From NCBI GenBank assembly GCA_026125795.1, contig JAHCKM010000003.1, positions 868,001 through 932,000 of the forward strand: DNA of 64,000 nt, read 5' to 3'. The position numbers and the translations under genes were made by a program. Origin of the DNA: Burkholderiaceae bacterium. Its GTDB lineage: Bacteria; Pseudomonadota; Gammaproteobacteria; Burkholderiales; Burkholderiaceae_C. Below are positions 51,721 through 60,964 of this stretch, one piece after another. Numbering within the stretch: position 1 is the first letter of the stretch; the number at the start of each line of letters is the position of its first letter. The notes beneath the pieces were generated by a model. That model searched no databases. It saw only the letters and a program-made list of their open reading frames with translations, and was not told the DNA's origin.

Positions 51721-52092
51721 TTACTTCTTCTCGCCCGGCGTGGTCTCGCCGGCCTTGGTCTCGCCTGCCTTGACCGCCTTGGCGGTCTCGGCCTTGCGCT
51801 CCGCGCGATCGCGCACCGACTTGGTCTTTTGCGACTCCGGCATGCCTTCGCCTTCCTTGATCTCGCCGGCCTTCACCGCCTTGGAGGTCTCGGCCTTGCG
51901 CTCGGCACGATCGCGCACCGACTTGGTCTTCTGCGAGCCCGGCGTCCCTTCACCACCCTTGGTCTCACCGGCCTTGACGGCCTTCTTGGTCTCTTCCTTC
52001 ACTTCGGCGCGCGACTTGTCCTGGGCGAACGCGTTGTGCGAAAGCAGGGCCACGGCGGCAGCGACGAGCGAGAGTGCGGTCTTCATCTTCAT
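51721..52092 (-). CDS. Secreted, charged tandem-repeat protein
   Basis: 123 residues. A Sec signal peptide (MKMKTALSLVAAAVALLSHN...AFA, cleavage near 23) precedes a highly charged, Lys/Glu/Thr-rich part built from a 34-residue repeat: KAVKAG occurs at residues 37, 71 and 105, and QKTKSVRDRAERKAET is repeated exactly. The DNA period is 102 nt. No cysteine, no enzyme motif; probably an extended periplasmic protein. No family recognised. The start at 52092 has AGGAG 7 nt upstream. Confidence 0.75.
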   Translation of the reverse strand: MKMKTALSLVAAAVALLSHNAFAQDKSRAEVKEETKKAVKAGETKGGEGTPGSQKTKSVRDRAERKAETSKAVKAGEIKEGEGMPESQKTKSVRDRAERKAETAKAVKAGETKAGETTPGEKK

Positions 52093-52389
52093 TGGCAAAC
52101 TCCTGGTTTGAGTCGAGGGAGCGGACACTGCGACGTAAGCCATGACGCTCGGACCATGTACCCTCATCTGGTCTTGGACGCCTTCGCGGCTGACGCATCG
52201 AAGGGAGCGGGGGCCTCAATCCGTGATCTTAACGTTGGGCACCCGGTCGGGTTGACACGGTGCCGCAAAGGGACAGGCAGGAGCCTTTGGCGCCGGCGAA
52301 TCGTTGCGTCGGCGCCGCAACTCTCGTGCGGACCTAGGGTTACCCCTTTCAAGACGACAGCCTACGGCATGCATTGCGTGGGTCCAAGT
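52093..52389. other. Intergenic stretch downstream of ffs, no gene seen
   Basis: About 300 nt between the 4.5S RNA gene and the repeat protein. I see no convincing open frame. A GTTGCG/CGCAAC inverted repeat at about 52302-52320 has no T-run. The promoter of the repeat-protein gene must lie here, but I cannot identify it. Confidence 0.4.
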
Positions 52390-52484
52390 GACGAGCCTTG
52401 CCCTCGGCACTGGTTGCAACGGCTAGGGCTGCTTGGTTCCCCACCTGACCCGGTTGACCGCGCTTCCATGCGAGGAGGCCCGTC
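52390..52484 (-). ncRNA. ffs: 4.5S RNA of the signal recognition particle
   Basis: The minus strand contains GTCAGGTGGGGAACCAAGCAG, one base over what I can quote in pattern terms: the SRP domain IV with 5' TCAGG, a TGG/CCA stem, a GGAA tetraloop and 3' AGCAG. The usual TCC/GGA stem is replaced by the compensating TGG/CCA. The ends pair as GACGGGCCT with AGGCTCGTC (9 bp) and then CCTCG with CGAGG, giving a hairpin of about 95 nt as in small bacterial SRP RNAs. TACAAT (52497-52492) is a suitable -10. It lies near dnaX, a common location for ffs. Confidence 0.88.
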
Positions 52485-52523
52485 GCGCGGAATTGTAGGC
52501 GAGGGTTGGGCAACGTGCCGCTC

Positions 52524-53651
52524 TCAGCGCAGCTGCAGTTCGCCTTCGTCGAACCGCAGCCCGAGCGGCTCGATCACCAGTTCCTTCGGGCCGGCGTGCA
52601 CGCTGCCGGCGACCCGTGCGCCGATGCCCATCTGCTGCGCCACCTCGACCGTGCGCGCCGCGTCGCGATCGGCGACGAAGAGCGCAAAGCCCGCTCCCAT
52701 GTTGAGAGTGCTGTACGCCTCGCGATCATCCAGGTTTGCATGCCGCTGCATGAAGGCCAGCACCGCAGGCATGCCGGGGAGGGTGTGGATGCGGTAGCTG
52801 AAGCGCTGCGGATGGCGCAGCAGCTTGCGCCAGCCGTGGCCGGTGATATTGGCACAGTAGTGCGGCGTGATCCCCGCCTGCCACAGCGCCTCGGTGACCG
52901 GTGAGTACAGGAGTGTCGGCGCGAGCAACGCGTCGCCGTAGCTCAGGCCGGGGGTCACCGGCGTCAGGTAGCCTTGCGGCAGGCGCTGCGCCAGCTTGCG
53001 GGCCAGGCTCAAGCCGTTGGCGTGGATGCCGCTGGAGTCGAGCAGCACGATCGCATCGCCGGCCCCCAGCCGGTCGCCGAGCGACAGGCGCTGCTTGGGA
53101 TTGACCAGGCCTGTGCAGGCGGCCGCCAGGTCGATGCGGCCCGCCTCGACGATGCCGGCCAGCGCCGGCGTCTCGCCGCCACCCCAGGCGATACCGCAGG
53201 CTTCGCAGGCGCGCTGCCAGCCGGCGACCAGTGCGCGGGCGCGGTCGGCATCGGCAAACCACTCGGAACCGCCCGCCGCCCAATAGGCTTGCACCACCAG
53301 CGGCGTGGCGCCGACGGTGATCAGATCGTTCACCGCCATCGCAATGGTGTCTTGCGCGATGCCGTCGTAGTAACTCTTGCCGGTGAGGCGGGCCATCTCG
53401 TCGGCCACCAGCGCCTTGGAGCCCAGGCATTCGACAATGCTTGCGAGATAGAACGGCCCCACGTCGACGACATAGGCCGACTCTCCGCGCGATGCCTTGA
53501 TTTCGCTGAACCCGTGCGCGCCGAGCCCGGCCGCCGTGGCGGCGGCTGCCTGCTGCGCGCTGACCTTGAGCGGATCGATCAGCCGGTAATCGACACCGGC
53601 TTGTTGGTAGCTCAGTGTCGCGTGCGATTCGATTGGCTCGGTGGTTTTCAT
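52524..53651 (-). CDS. PurM-family (AIR synthase-like) protein
   Basis: 375 residues. It shares the PurM/PurL/SelD fold: TLSYQQAGVDY at the N-terminus, then a GDAIVLLDSSGIHANGLSLARKL stretch (only part diagnostic) and a C-terminal STLNMGAGFALFV matching the PurM TLNxGxG segment. But the central GGFG and ETAEMP-type segments of classical aminoimidazole ribonucleotide synthases are changed (GGGETPALAG is present; the start reads QAAAATAAGLGAHG). It may be the housekeeping PurM in a divergent form or a paralogue with another ATP-dependent activity. Divergent from dnaX, 73 nt apart. Confidence 0.75.
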   Translation of the reverse strand: MKTTEPIESHATLSYQQAGVDYRLIDPLKVSAQQAAAATAAGLGAHGFSEIKASRGESAYVVDVGPFYLASIVECLGSKALVADEMARLTGKSYYDGIAQDTIAMAVNDLITVGATPLVVQAYWAAGGSEWFADADRARALVAGWQRACEACGIAWGGGETPALAGIVEAGRIDLAAACTGLVNPKQRLSLGDRLGAGDAIVLLDSSGIHANGLSLARKLAQRLPQGYLTPVTPGLSYGDALLAPTLLYSPVTEALWQAGITPHYCANITGHGWRKLLRHPQRFSYRIHTLPGMPAVLAFMQRHANLDDREAYSTLNMGAGFALFVADRDAARTVEVAQQMGIGARVAGSVHAGPKELVIEPLGLRFDEGELQLR

Positions 53652-53724
53652 CGGGGCCGATTATCCGGCAGTGGCGATGCGCGTCGCGGGACGGGCGCGC
53701 GAACCAGGCTCGTAGAATCGGCGC

Positions 53725-55470
53725 ATGAAGTCGACGGTTCTGGCGCGCAAATACCGGCCGCGTCATTTCGGCGAGATGGTGGGTCAGGACCACGTCGTGC
53801 GCGCGTTGAGCAACGCGTTGGCCAGCGGGCGGCTGCACCACGCCTATCTGTTCACCGGAACACGGGGCATCGGCAAGACCACGGTGTCAAGGATTCTGGC
53901 CAAGAGCCTCAACTGCACCGGCGTCGATGGCACCGGAGGCGTCACGGCCGAGCCTTGCGGACGGTGCCAGGCCTGCACCGAAATCGATGCCGATCGCTAC
54001 ATCGACTACATCGAACTCGATGCGGCCTCCAACCGCGGTATCGATGAGGCGCGCGAGCTGATCGAGCGCGCCGCCTACAAGCCGAGCGTCGGCCGCTACA
54101 AGGTGTTCATGGTCGACGAGGCGCACCAGCTCACCAAGGATGCCTTCAGCGCGCTGCTCAAGACTCTGGAGGAGCCGCCGGAGTACCTGAAGTTCGTGCT
54201 GGCGACCACCGATCCCGACAAGATGCTGCCCACGGTGTTGAGCCGCTGCCTGCAGTTCAACCTCCGGCCGATGGCGCCGCAGACCGTGCAGGAGCATCTG
54301 GCGCGCGTGCTGGCGCTCGAGCACGTGGAACACGATGCCGGTTCGATCCGGCTGCTGGCGCGCGCCGCGCGCGGCTCGATGCGTGACGCCCTGTCTTTGA
54401 CCGACCAAGCCATCGCGTTCGGCGCCGGCCGGCTGCAGGAGGCTGCCGTGCGTGCGATGCTGGGCAGCGTCGAGCGTTCGGTGGCGGCCGGCTTTGTGCA
54501 GGCGCTGGCCGGTCGCGATGGCGCCGCGTTGATGGCCGGGGTCGATGCGCTGCGCACGCGTGGCCAGTCGGCCTCGGGCGCGCTCGAGGAGATTGCGACG
54601 CTGCTGCAGCAGATGGCCATCGCCCAAGCCGTGCCGGGCGCACTCGACGCCGACGATCCTGACACGCCGGAAGCCACGCGCCTGGCATCGGTGCTGCAGC
54701 CTGACGAGACACAACTGCTGTATAGCATCGCGCTGCACGGCCGCGCCGAGCTGCAGCTGCTGAGCGACGAGTACGCGGCTTTCGCGATGGTGTTGCTGCG
54801 CTTCTTGGCTTTCCCGTCGTCGGGCAGCGCACCAGCGCTGGAGCCCGGCAGCCGCACTGCGTCGCCGGTGGCTTCGTCGGTGCCGGTCGCGGCCTCGGCG
54901 GCGCCCGCTGTCGCAGCCACGGTGCCACCATCGCGGGCCAGCGAGGAGCCGCCGCCATGGGTCGACGCGGTACCGGACGAGGTGCCGGCTGGGCAGACGA
55001 TCGCACTGCCAGCGGCAGCGCCGGCCGCTCACACGCCGGCATTGCAGGCCACGCCACTGGGCGAACGTTGGGCCGCGCTGGTGCAGCAGCTGGTGCAGCG
55101 CGGCCTGGTGGCAGCGCTGGTGCGGGAGCTGGCGATGCAGAGTCAATGGGTCGAGGAGACGTCCGGGGCCCGAGGCGCCCTTTGGCGCCTGCGCGTCGAA
55201 CGCGAGTCGCTGCGCAGTGCCGCGTTGCGCGACAAGTTGCAGTCGGCGCTGTCGACGCTGCACGGCTCGCCGCTCGAGCTCGAGCTGCTCGCCGGAGCGC
55301 CTTCCGACACGCCGGCGCTGCGCGAGGCTGCCGCGCGCGAGCACGCGCAGCAACAGGCCGAACAGACCATGACCACCGACCCGGTCGTGCGCGAGCTGAT
55401 GGCGCAGTTCAAGACCGCACGCATCGTCCCCGGGTCGATCAAGCCCGTGCAAAGGAACCCCTCACCATGA
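53725..55470 (+). CDS. dnaX: DNA polymerase III subunits tau/gamma
   Basis: 581 residues. Clamp-loader AAA+ ATPase: Walker [13 protein letters not shown], zinc cysteines CGRCQAC, DEAH-like [17 protein letters not shown] and sensor-1/SRC segment [11 protein letters not shown] Pro/Ala-rich linker (about 370-450) leads to the tau C-terminal domain. No A-AAA-AAG slippery site is evident, so gamma would have to arise another way or not at all. TAGAAT ends 6 nt before the ATG, suggesting a leaderless message. First in dnaX-ybaB-recR. Confidence 0.95.
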   Translation: MKSTVLARKYRPRHFGEMVGQDHVVRALSNALASGRLHHAYLFTGTRGIGKTTVSRILAKSLNCTGVDGTGGVTAEPCGRCQACTEIDADRYIDYIELDAASNRGIDEARELIERAAYKPSVGRYKVFMVDEAHQLTKDAFSALLKTLEEPPEYLKFVLATTDPDKMLPTVLSRCLQFNLRPMAPQTVQEHLARVLALEHVEHDAGSIRLLARAARGSMRDALSLTDQAIAFGAGRLQEAAVRAMLGSVERSVAAGFVQALAGRDGAALMAGVDALRTRGQSASGALEEIATLLQQMAIAQAVPGALDADDPDTPEATRLASVLQPDETQLLYSIALHGRAELQLLSDEYAAFAMVLLRFLAFPSSGSAPALEPGSRTASPVASSVPVAASAAPAVAATVPPSRASEEPPPWVDAVPDEVPAGQTIALPAAAPAAHTPALQATPLGERWAALVQQLVQRGLVAALVRELAMQSQWVEETSGARGALWRLRVERESLRSAALRDKLQSALSTLHGSPLELELLAGAPSDTPALREAAAREHAQQQAEQTMTTDPVVRELMAQFKTARIVPGSIKPVQRNPSP

Positions 55471-55793
55471 TGAAGAACCAACTGGCCGGCTTGATGAAGC
55501 AAGCCCAGGCGATGCAAGACAACCTGCGCAAGGCGCAGGAGGAACTGGCCACCATCGAGGTGGACGGCGAGGCAGGCGCCGGTCTGGTGAAGGTCACCAT
55601 GACCTGCCGCCACGACGTCAAGCGCGTCAGCATCGATCCCAGCCTGCTGGCCGACGACAAGGACATGCTCGAAGACCTGGTCGCGGCCGCATTCAACGAC
55701 GCGATCCGCCGCGCCGAAGCCACCTCGCAGGAGAAGATGGGCAAGCTCACCGCCGGCATGCCGCAGATTCCCGGCATGAAGTTCCCCTTCTAG
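55467..55793 (+). CDS. YbaB/EbfC family nucleoid-associated protein
   Basis: 108 residues, standard. [22 protein letters not shown] opens the family; the C-terminus ends Gly/Pro-rich ([12 protein letters not shown]). Dimeric DNA-binding protein of the ebfC/ybaB family. ATG overlaps the dnaX stop (ATGA), so translation is coupled; a second ATG follows directly at 55470. Confidence 0.94.
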   Translation: MMKNQLAGLMKQAQAMQDNLRKAQEELATIEVDGEAGAGLVKVTMTCRHDVKRVSIDPSLLADDKDMLEDLVAAAFNDAIRRAEATSQEKMGKLTAGMPQIPGMKFPF

Positions 55794-55809
55794 CGGTCGC
55801 CCGGCCTCA

Positions 55810-56397
55810 GTGACCGAACGCGCGCTGCAAGACCTGCTCGAGGCGCTGCGCCGCCTGCCTGGGGTGGGTGCGAAATCGGCGCAGCGCATGGCCTTTCACC
55901 TGTTGCAGCACGACCGCGAAGGCGGGCGGCGCTTGGCCAGCGCGTTGCAGGTGGCCGATCAGCGCGTGCGCCATTGTGCGCGCTGCCACACGTTCACCGA
56001 AGACGAGGTCTGTGCCACCTGCCTCGACCCACACCGCGACGCGCGCCTGCTGGCGGTGGTGGAAACTCCCGCCGACCAGGCGGCGCTCGAACGCAGCGGC
56101 AGCTTTCGCGGCCTGTACTTCGTGCTGATGGGGCGCCTCAGCCCGCTCGACGGCGTGGGCGTGCGCGACATCGGCATCGCGCCGTTGCTGGATCGGGTTG
56201 GGGACGGGGTGATCGAGGAAGTGATCCTCGCGACCAGCTTCACCGCCGAAGGCGAGGCCACCGCCCACGTGATCACGCAGGCGCTCGCGGCTCGCGGCGT
56301 CAAGGTCACGCGGCTGGCGCGCGGGGTCCCGGTGGGCAGCGAACTCGAGTACGTCGATCTGTCGACGATCGCGCACGCGCTCAGCGACCGCCGCTAG
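55810..56397 (+). CDS. recR: Recombination mediator RecR
   Basis: 195 residues. Helix-hairpin-helix [20 protein letters not shown] binds DNA; the zinc finger is [16 protein letters not shown]; the Toprim domain has [10 protein letters not shown] and the Walker-B-like C-terminal part. Works with RecF and RecO to load RecA at gaps. GTG start at 55810. Third gene of dnaX-ybaB-recR. Confidence 0.95.
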   Translation: MTERALQDLLEALRRLPGVGAKSAQRMAFHLLQHDREGGRRLASALQVADQRVRHCARCHTFTEDEVCATCLDPHRDARLLAVVETPADQAALERSGSFRGLYFVLMGRLSPLDGVGVRDIGIAPLLDRVGDGVIEEVILATSFTAEGEATAHVITQALAARGVKVTRLARGVPVGSELEYVDLSTIAHALSDRR

Positions 56398-56409
56398 CGC
56401 GGCGATGCA

Positions 56410-58011
56410 CTAGCGCTTGTGCGCCATCGCCGGCTTGTTGGCCGTGCCGGCAAGCTTGCTGCGCGCGGTGTTGCGCGTCTTGGCCGGCACCATCACGACG
56501 ATGTTCTGACCCCTGCGGAACTTGCCGTTGACGCCGACCCGGTTCCAGTGCGCCACCAACTCGGCGCTCACGCGGTACCGCTTGGCGATCGCGGCCACGC
56601 TGTCGCCGCGGCGGCCCGCGCGAAAACTCACACGCCGCAGGCCGCGGGTTTCGGAAGCCAGCGTGAGCGTACCGTTTTCCGCCAGGTGCTCCGGCACGTC
56701 GTGCAGCGTCTCTTCGGGCCGCGGCACCACCAGCGCCGACCCCGCGCGCACCAGCATCGACGGCGGGATGCGGTTCACGTCGCGCAGCTCCGCCTCGCTC
56801 ATGTCCACCAATTCGGCCACCTCGGCGAGTCGCAGGGTGCGCGGCGCCACCCACACCGTCCAGGTGGCCAGCGGTCCATCGTGGCGCGGCAGGTTGCGCA
56901 CGAACGCATTGGCGTTGTCGTACGGCAGCAGCACCTGGGGCGTGCCGGCGGCAAAGATGACCGGGCGATTCATCTGCGGGTTCAGATACTGGAACTCCTC
57001 CAGAGGCATGCCCGCCAGCTTGGCTGCCAGCTCCACGTCGATGTCACGCTCGATTGACACGCTGAGGAAGTACGGGTGGTTTTCCAGCGGAGGCAACGTG
57101 AGACCGTAGCCCTCCGGGTTGGCCACGATGTTCTTCACCGCTTGCAGCTTGGGCACGTAGTCACGCGTTTCCAGCGGCATGCCGCGCAGGCTCTCATAGA
57201 CCGTGGCCGCCTTCTTGTCGCGTTTGCGCTGCAAGGCGCGCCTCACGTTGCCTTCGCCCCAGTTGTAGGCTGCCAAGGCGAGATGCCAGTCGCCGTTGAA
57301 CATGGCGCCGAGGCGCTCGAGGTAGTCGAGCGCAGCACGCGTCGACGCGAGCACGTCGCGCCGGTCATCGCGGAAAGCGTTCTGCTTCAGTGCGAATACA
57401 CGCCCGGTGGCCGGCATGAACTGCCACATGCCGGCCGCACGCGCCACCGACATCGCCTGCGGGTTGAATGCGCTTTCGATGAAAGGCAGCAGCGCCAAGT
57501 CCATCGGCATGTTGCGCTTCTGCAGCTCTTCAGCAATGTGATAGAGGTAACGGCCGCCACGCTCGGTCATGCGTGCCACGTAGTCGGGACGACCGGCGTA
57601 GTACTGCTCCCACTTGCGCACCCGTGGGCCGGTGAGCGGCGCAATGCTGTAGTTGGCGCGCAGCCGGGACCACAGGTCGATGCGCGTGGCGGGATCGTCG
57701 AAGTCGACCCTTGTTTCAGGGCGCAACGGGTCGGCGGCTTCCGGGGGTATCGGCGGTGCGGTGTTGTCCGGTGCGTTCAAGGCCGGCACGGAGGCCGCCG
57801 TGTCCGGCAGCGCGGCCGCGACCGCCGGTGCCGACGCCGGAGGCGCGGCTGCCACGGGCACAGAAGCCGCCGGCGCCGGGGTCGCGACCCCCTCGGCGGG
57901 CGTTGGCGTGGTGGTGGGCTCTGCAGTTTCAGTCTGCGTGGGCGCCACGGTGCAAGCCGACACCACAAGCGCCAGCGCGATCGATACAGCAGACGAAACT
58001 GGAGACTTCAC
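56410..58011 (-). CDS. mltD: Membrane-bound lytic murein transglycosylase D
   Basis: 533 residues. Signal peptide with lipobox VSAC (C19), so an outer-membrane lipoprotein. A long Ala/Pro/Thr linker leads to the SLT domain (about 155-310): LLPFIESAFNPQAMS carries the catalytic glutamate, with AAGMWQFMPATGR and AYNWGEGNVRRA. Two LysM domains follow (about 390-440 and 460-510). It cleaves peptidoglycan glycan strands. Convergent with recR; divergent from the methyltransferase gene. Confidence 0.93.
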   Translation of the reverse strand: MKSPVSSAVSIALALVVSACTVAPTQTETAEPTTTPTPAEGVATPAPAASVPVAAAPPASAPAVAAALPDTAASVPALNAPDNTAPPIPPEAADPLRPETRVDFDDPATRIDLWSRLRANYSIAPLTGPRVRKWEQYYAGRPDYVARMTERGGRYLYHIAEELQKRNMPMDLALLPFIESAFNPQAMSVARAAGMWQFMPATGRVFALKQNAFRDDRRDVLASTRAALDYLERLGAMFNGDWHLALAAYNWGEGNVRRALQRKRDKKAATVYESLRGMPLETRDYVPKLQAVKNIVANPEGYGLTLPPLENHPYFLSVSIERDIDVELAAKLAGMPLEEFQYLNPQMNRPVIFAAGTPQVLLPYDNANAFVRNLPRHDGPLATWTVWVAPRTLRLAEVAELVDMSEAELRDVNRIPPSMLVRAGSALVVPRPEETLHDVPEHLAENGTLTLASETRGLRRVSFRAGRRGDSVAAIAKRYRVSAELVAHWNRVGVNGKFRRGQNIVVMVPAKTRNTARSKLAGTANKPAMAHKR

Positions 58012-58282
58012 GTGTGCAACGAGCCGAGCCGCGCGGCGGCAGTGCGTTGGATTGGCGATCGGGCTCGGATCATTGTCCGGGCACCGGTGTTCCGCGCGGC
58101 GTTGCGTACTTCACGCGAAAGGCGCCCGGGTGGTGAGTTGGCCGTTGATGCCCGCCGCGCGCAAACAACCCGGGCCCAGACGGCCGAACAGCCAAGCAGA
58201 GGTCACTAGAATGCCCCGGAGCCCGTTGTCGCGCTGCGCAGTCCAGAAGAGGCCACCGGGCGCTGCACGCGAAAGTGAACGA

Positions 58283-59179
58283 ATGAGCGACGACCTTCAG
58301 GCGTCGCGACGAGAACGCCCCGCTGCACGCACCCACTCGAGCATGACGACGCGAGACGAAGCGATTATAGAGTTCGCCTCCTGGCTGCAGAGCCCGCCGG
58401 GCCGCTACCTGCTGCAGTGGGAGCAGGCACGGATGGACCAGGCGGTGGCTGACCTGTTCGGCTTCCACGCGTTGCAGCTCGGCTTGCCGCAGCTCGATGC
58501 GTTGCGCGCCAATCGGATGCCGCATCGTTGGGTCGCGCACGATTCGATGGTCGTACCCGAGCGGGTGGAACTGCCCGCGCCGGCCGACGACATCAGCACC
58601 CAATCGCCCAACGTGCCGGTGGCCTTGCACTGCGATTTCGACGCGCTGCCGTTTCCGAGCCAGAGCATCGACCTGCTGGTCTTGCCGCATGGGCTGGAGC
58701 TGGCGCGCGATCCGCACGAGACGCTGCGCGAGGCTGAGCGGGTCCTGGTGCCCGAAGGACGCGTGGTGATCGCCGGCTTCAACCCGGCCAGCCTGTGGGG
58801 TCTGCGCCAGCGCCTCGGCGCGGCGCGTCAGCGACTGGGGCTTTCGAACCGGCCTCGCTACCTGCCGCGCGCAGGTGAGTTCATCGGCTACTGGCGGCTG
58901 CGCGACTGGTTGCGTCTGTTGAGCTTCGAGGTCGAGCACGGCCGTTTCGGCTGCTGGCGCGCGCCGGTGCGCTCGCAGCGCTGGCTCGACCGCTGGGCCT
59001 GGATCGAAGGCACCGGCGAGCGCTGGTGGCCGGTGTTTGGCGCGGTGTACTTCGTGGTGGCGGTCAAGCGCGCGCGCGGCATGCGTCTGGTCGGGCTGGC
59101 ACGACGCGAGAAACTCCAGCCCAAGGCTGCGCCGGCCGTGGTGGCGCGCCGCCGCCGGGAACCCGCAGAGGTCGATTGA
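58283..59179 (+). CDS. YafS-like putative SAM-dependent methyltransferase
   Basis: About 298 residues (ATG 58343 is an alternative). Methyltransferase-type post-I segments are visible (FDALPFPSQSIDLLVLPHGLELARDP, then LREAERVLVPEGRVVIAGFN; shorter parts of each are diagnostic), but the glycine-rich SAM motif I is not recognisable. This is typical of the YafS-type family, whose activity is unproven. It is upstream of rnhA and next to mltD, the same neighbourhood as E. coli yafS, except that gloB is not between mltD and this gene. Confidence 0.75.
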   Translation: MSDDLQASRRERPAARTHSSMTTRDEAIIEFASWLQSPPGRYLLQWEQARMDQAVADLFGFHALQLGLPQLDALRANRMPHRWVAHDSMVVPERVELPAPADDISTQSPNVPVALHCDFDALPFPSQSIDLLVLPHGLELARDPHETLREAERVLVPEGRVVIAGFNPASLWGLRQRLGAARQRLGLSNRPRYLPRAGEFIGYWRLRDWLRLLSFEVEHGRFGCWRAPVRSQRWLDRWAWIEGTGERWWPVFGAVYFVVAVKRARGMRLVGLARREKLQPKAAPAVVARRRREPAEVD

Positions 59180-59212
59180 TCGCAGGCGCCGCCGAGGCGC
59201 CATGGGGGCACG

Positions 59213-59650
59213 ATGAGCGATTCGGTGGTCGTCTACACCGACGGGGCCTGCAAGGGCAATCCCGGGCCAGGAGGTTGGGGCGCTCTGCTGCGCTGGAAGG
59301 GGCATGAAAAGGAGCTCTTCGGCGGTGAGCCCGACACCACCAACAACCGCATGGAGCTCACCGCGGTGATCGAGGCCCTTTCGGCACTGAAGTCGGGCTG
59401 CCGGGTCGCTGTCTACACCGACAGCGAATACGTGAAGAACGGCATCACCACCTGGATCCATGGCTGGAAACAACGCGGCTGGCGCACGGCCGACAGGAAG
59501 CCGGTGAAGAATCTGGAACTGTGGCAGCGTCTGGAGGCTCTAGCAGCGGTGCACGACGTGCAGTGGCATTGGGTGCGCGGCCACAACGGCGATCCGGGCA
59601 ATGAGCGCGCAGACGCGCTGGCGAATCGCGGCGCGGACAGTGTGCGATGA
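59213..59650 (+). CDS. rnhA: Ribonuclease HI
   Basis: 145 residues. The catalytic D-E-D-D set is visible: [15 protein letters not shown] (D), [13 protein letters not shown] (E), [12 protein letters not shown] (D) and [14 protein letters not shown] (D, with the HWVRGH loop). Removes RNA from RNA-DNA hybrids. The ATG follows a GGGGGCACG block like those at 8770 and 32615. Follows the YafS-like gene by 33 nt. Confidence 0.96.
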   Translation: MSDSVVVYTDGACKGNPGPGGWGALLRWKGHEKELFGGEPDTTNNRMELTAVIEALSALKSGCRVAVYTDSEYVKNGITTWIHGWKQRGWRTADRKPVKNLELWQRLEALAAVHDVQWHWVRGHNGDPGNERADALANRGADSVR

Positions 59651-59754
59651 AGGCGCTCGTCCCCCCGCAGTCAAGGCAGGGGCTTGGCGCCAAGGTACAC
59701 GGCGGCCGCAGAGGGCTTGATCTACAGTAGGTGCTACTGGGCACGTCTGGATTC

Positions 59755-60957
59755 ATGAAGATCGTTCACACGGGTGTCGTGGTGGTTGCATTGCTGGGCG
59801 CTGGTGTGCTGGCGTGGTGGTGGCAGAACCGCGCGCCGGCGCAAGCCGCCACGATGCCTGCCGCGACGGGTGCAGCGAACGATCGCGGCGTCGGCACAGC
59901 CGGCACAGGACAAGGAGGTCCGGTCGCCGTGGAGGTCGGGCGCGTCGAAGCGATGCGCCTGGAGGACGACACGCAAGCGGTCGGCACGGTGCGTTCCCGC
60001 CAGGGCGTGATGCTGCGGCCCGAGGTGAGCGGGCGCGTCGCCAGGCTCGCCTTCACCGACGGCCAGCGCGTCAAGCGCTCTCAACTGCTGGTACAGCTCG
60101 ACGATGCGCTGCAACGCGCCCAGTTGCAGCAGGCCGAGGCCCAGGCCAGCATCGCGCGTACCAATCTGCAGCGCAACAAGGAACTGCTGGCGCAGAACTT
60201 CATCAGCCAGAGCGCGGTCGACCAGAGTCGATCCAGCCTCGAAGTCGCCGAGGCGCAGGTGGCCTTGGCCAGGGCGCAGCTGGCGCGCATGCAGATCGTG
60301 GCTCCGTTCGACGGGGTGGTCGGCATCCGTGCGGTCAACGTCGGCGACTACGTGAAAGACGGCGCCGACCTGGTCAACATCGAAGATCTGTCGTCCGTGT
60401 GGGTCGACTTTCGATTGCCTGAGCGCTTCATCGCGCGCTTGAAGCCCGGCCAGGCCGTGCAGGTCACGCTCGATGCATTGCCCGGCAAGCAATACCTCGG
60501 GCGCATCGATGCGCTCGATTCGCAGCTCGACGCCAACGGCCGCTCGGTGCTGGTGCGCGCCAAGCTGGCCAACGCGGGCGGCGAGTTGCGCGCCGGCATG
60601 TACGCGCGCTCGCGCGTCGTGTTCGACGTGCGCGAGGGCGCGCTGGTGGTACCCGAGGAGGCGCTGGTGCCGCTGGGCGACAAGCAGTACTTGTACAAGC
60701 TGGTGGTTGATGGGGAGAACAAGATTGCGCAGCGTATCGAGGCGCGCATCGGCGCGCGCGTGCCCGGCAAGGTGGAGGTGCTCGAAGGACTGAAGGCGGG
60801 CGACCACGTCGTGATCGCCGGGCAAACGCGTTTGGGCCGCGGCGAGTCGGTGCCGGTGCGCGTGGTCGACCTCACCACGCGGCCCGGCGCCAACCGGCCG
60901 GCTGCGGCGCGCCCCGGAGCCGCCTCGGGTGCGGCGCGCAACTCGTCGGTGCTGTGA
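59755..60957 (+). CDS. RND efflux periplasmic adaptor (membrane fusion protein)
   Basis: 400 residues. An N-terminal membrane anchor (about 4-22) precedes barrel-sandwich (lipoyl-like) halves VMLRPEVSGRVARLAFTDGQ and IVAPFDGVVGIRAVNVGDYV, a coiled-coil hairpin (about 115-175) and beta-barrel domains. It links an inner-membrane RND pump to an outer-membrane channel. The pump gene follows 7 nt later. No TolC-like gene or regulator is visible in the window. Substrate unknown; organic compounds are more likely than metals given the pump type. Confidence 0.92.
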   Translation: MKIVHTGVVVVALLGAGVLAWWWQNRAPAQAATMPAATGAANDRGVGTAGTGQGGPVAVEVGRVEAMRLEDDTQAVGTVRSRQGVMLRPEVSGRVARLAFTDGQRVKRSQLLVQLDDALQRAQLQQAEAQASIARTNLQRNKELLAQNFISQSAVDQSRSSLEVAEAQVALARAQLARMQIVAPFDGVVGIRAVNVGDYVKDGADLVNIEDLSSVWVDFRLPERFIARLKPGQAVQVTLDALPGKQYLGRIDALDSQLDANGRSVLVRAKLANAGGELRAGMYARSRVVFDVREGALVVPEEALVPLGDKQYLYKLVVDGENKIAQRIEARIGARVPGKVEVLEGLKAGDHVVIAGQTRLGRGESVPVRVVDLTTRPGANRPAAARPGAASGAARNSSVL

Positions 60958-60964
60958 GCTGACG

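Noticed and set aside
53725-55470. Programmed frameshift in dnaX
   Set aside because: No A-AAA-AAG-type slippery heptamer found in the region after the AAA+ domain; the DNA is GC-rich.
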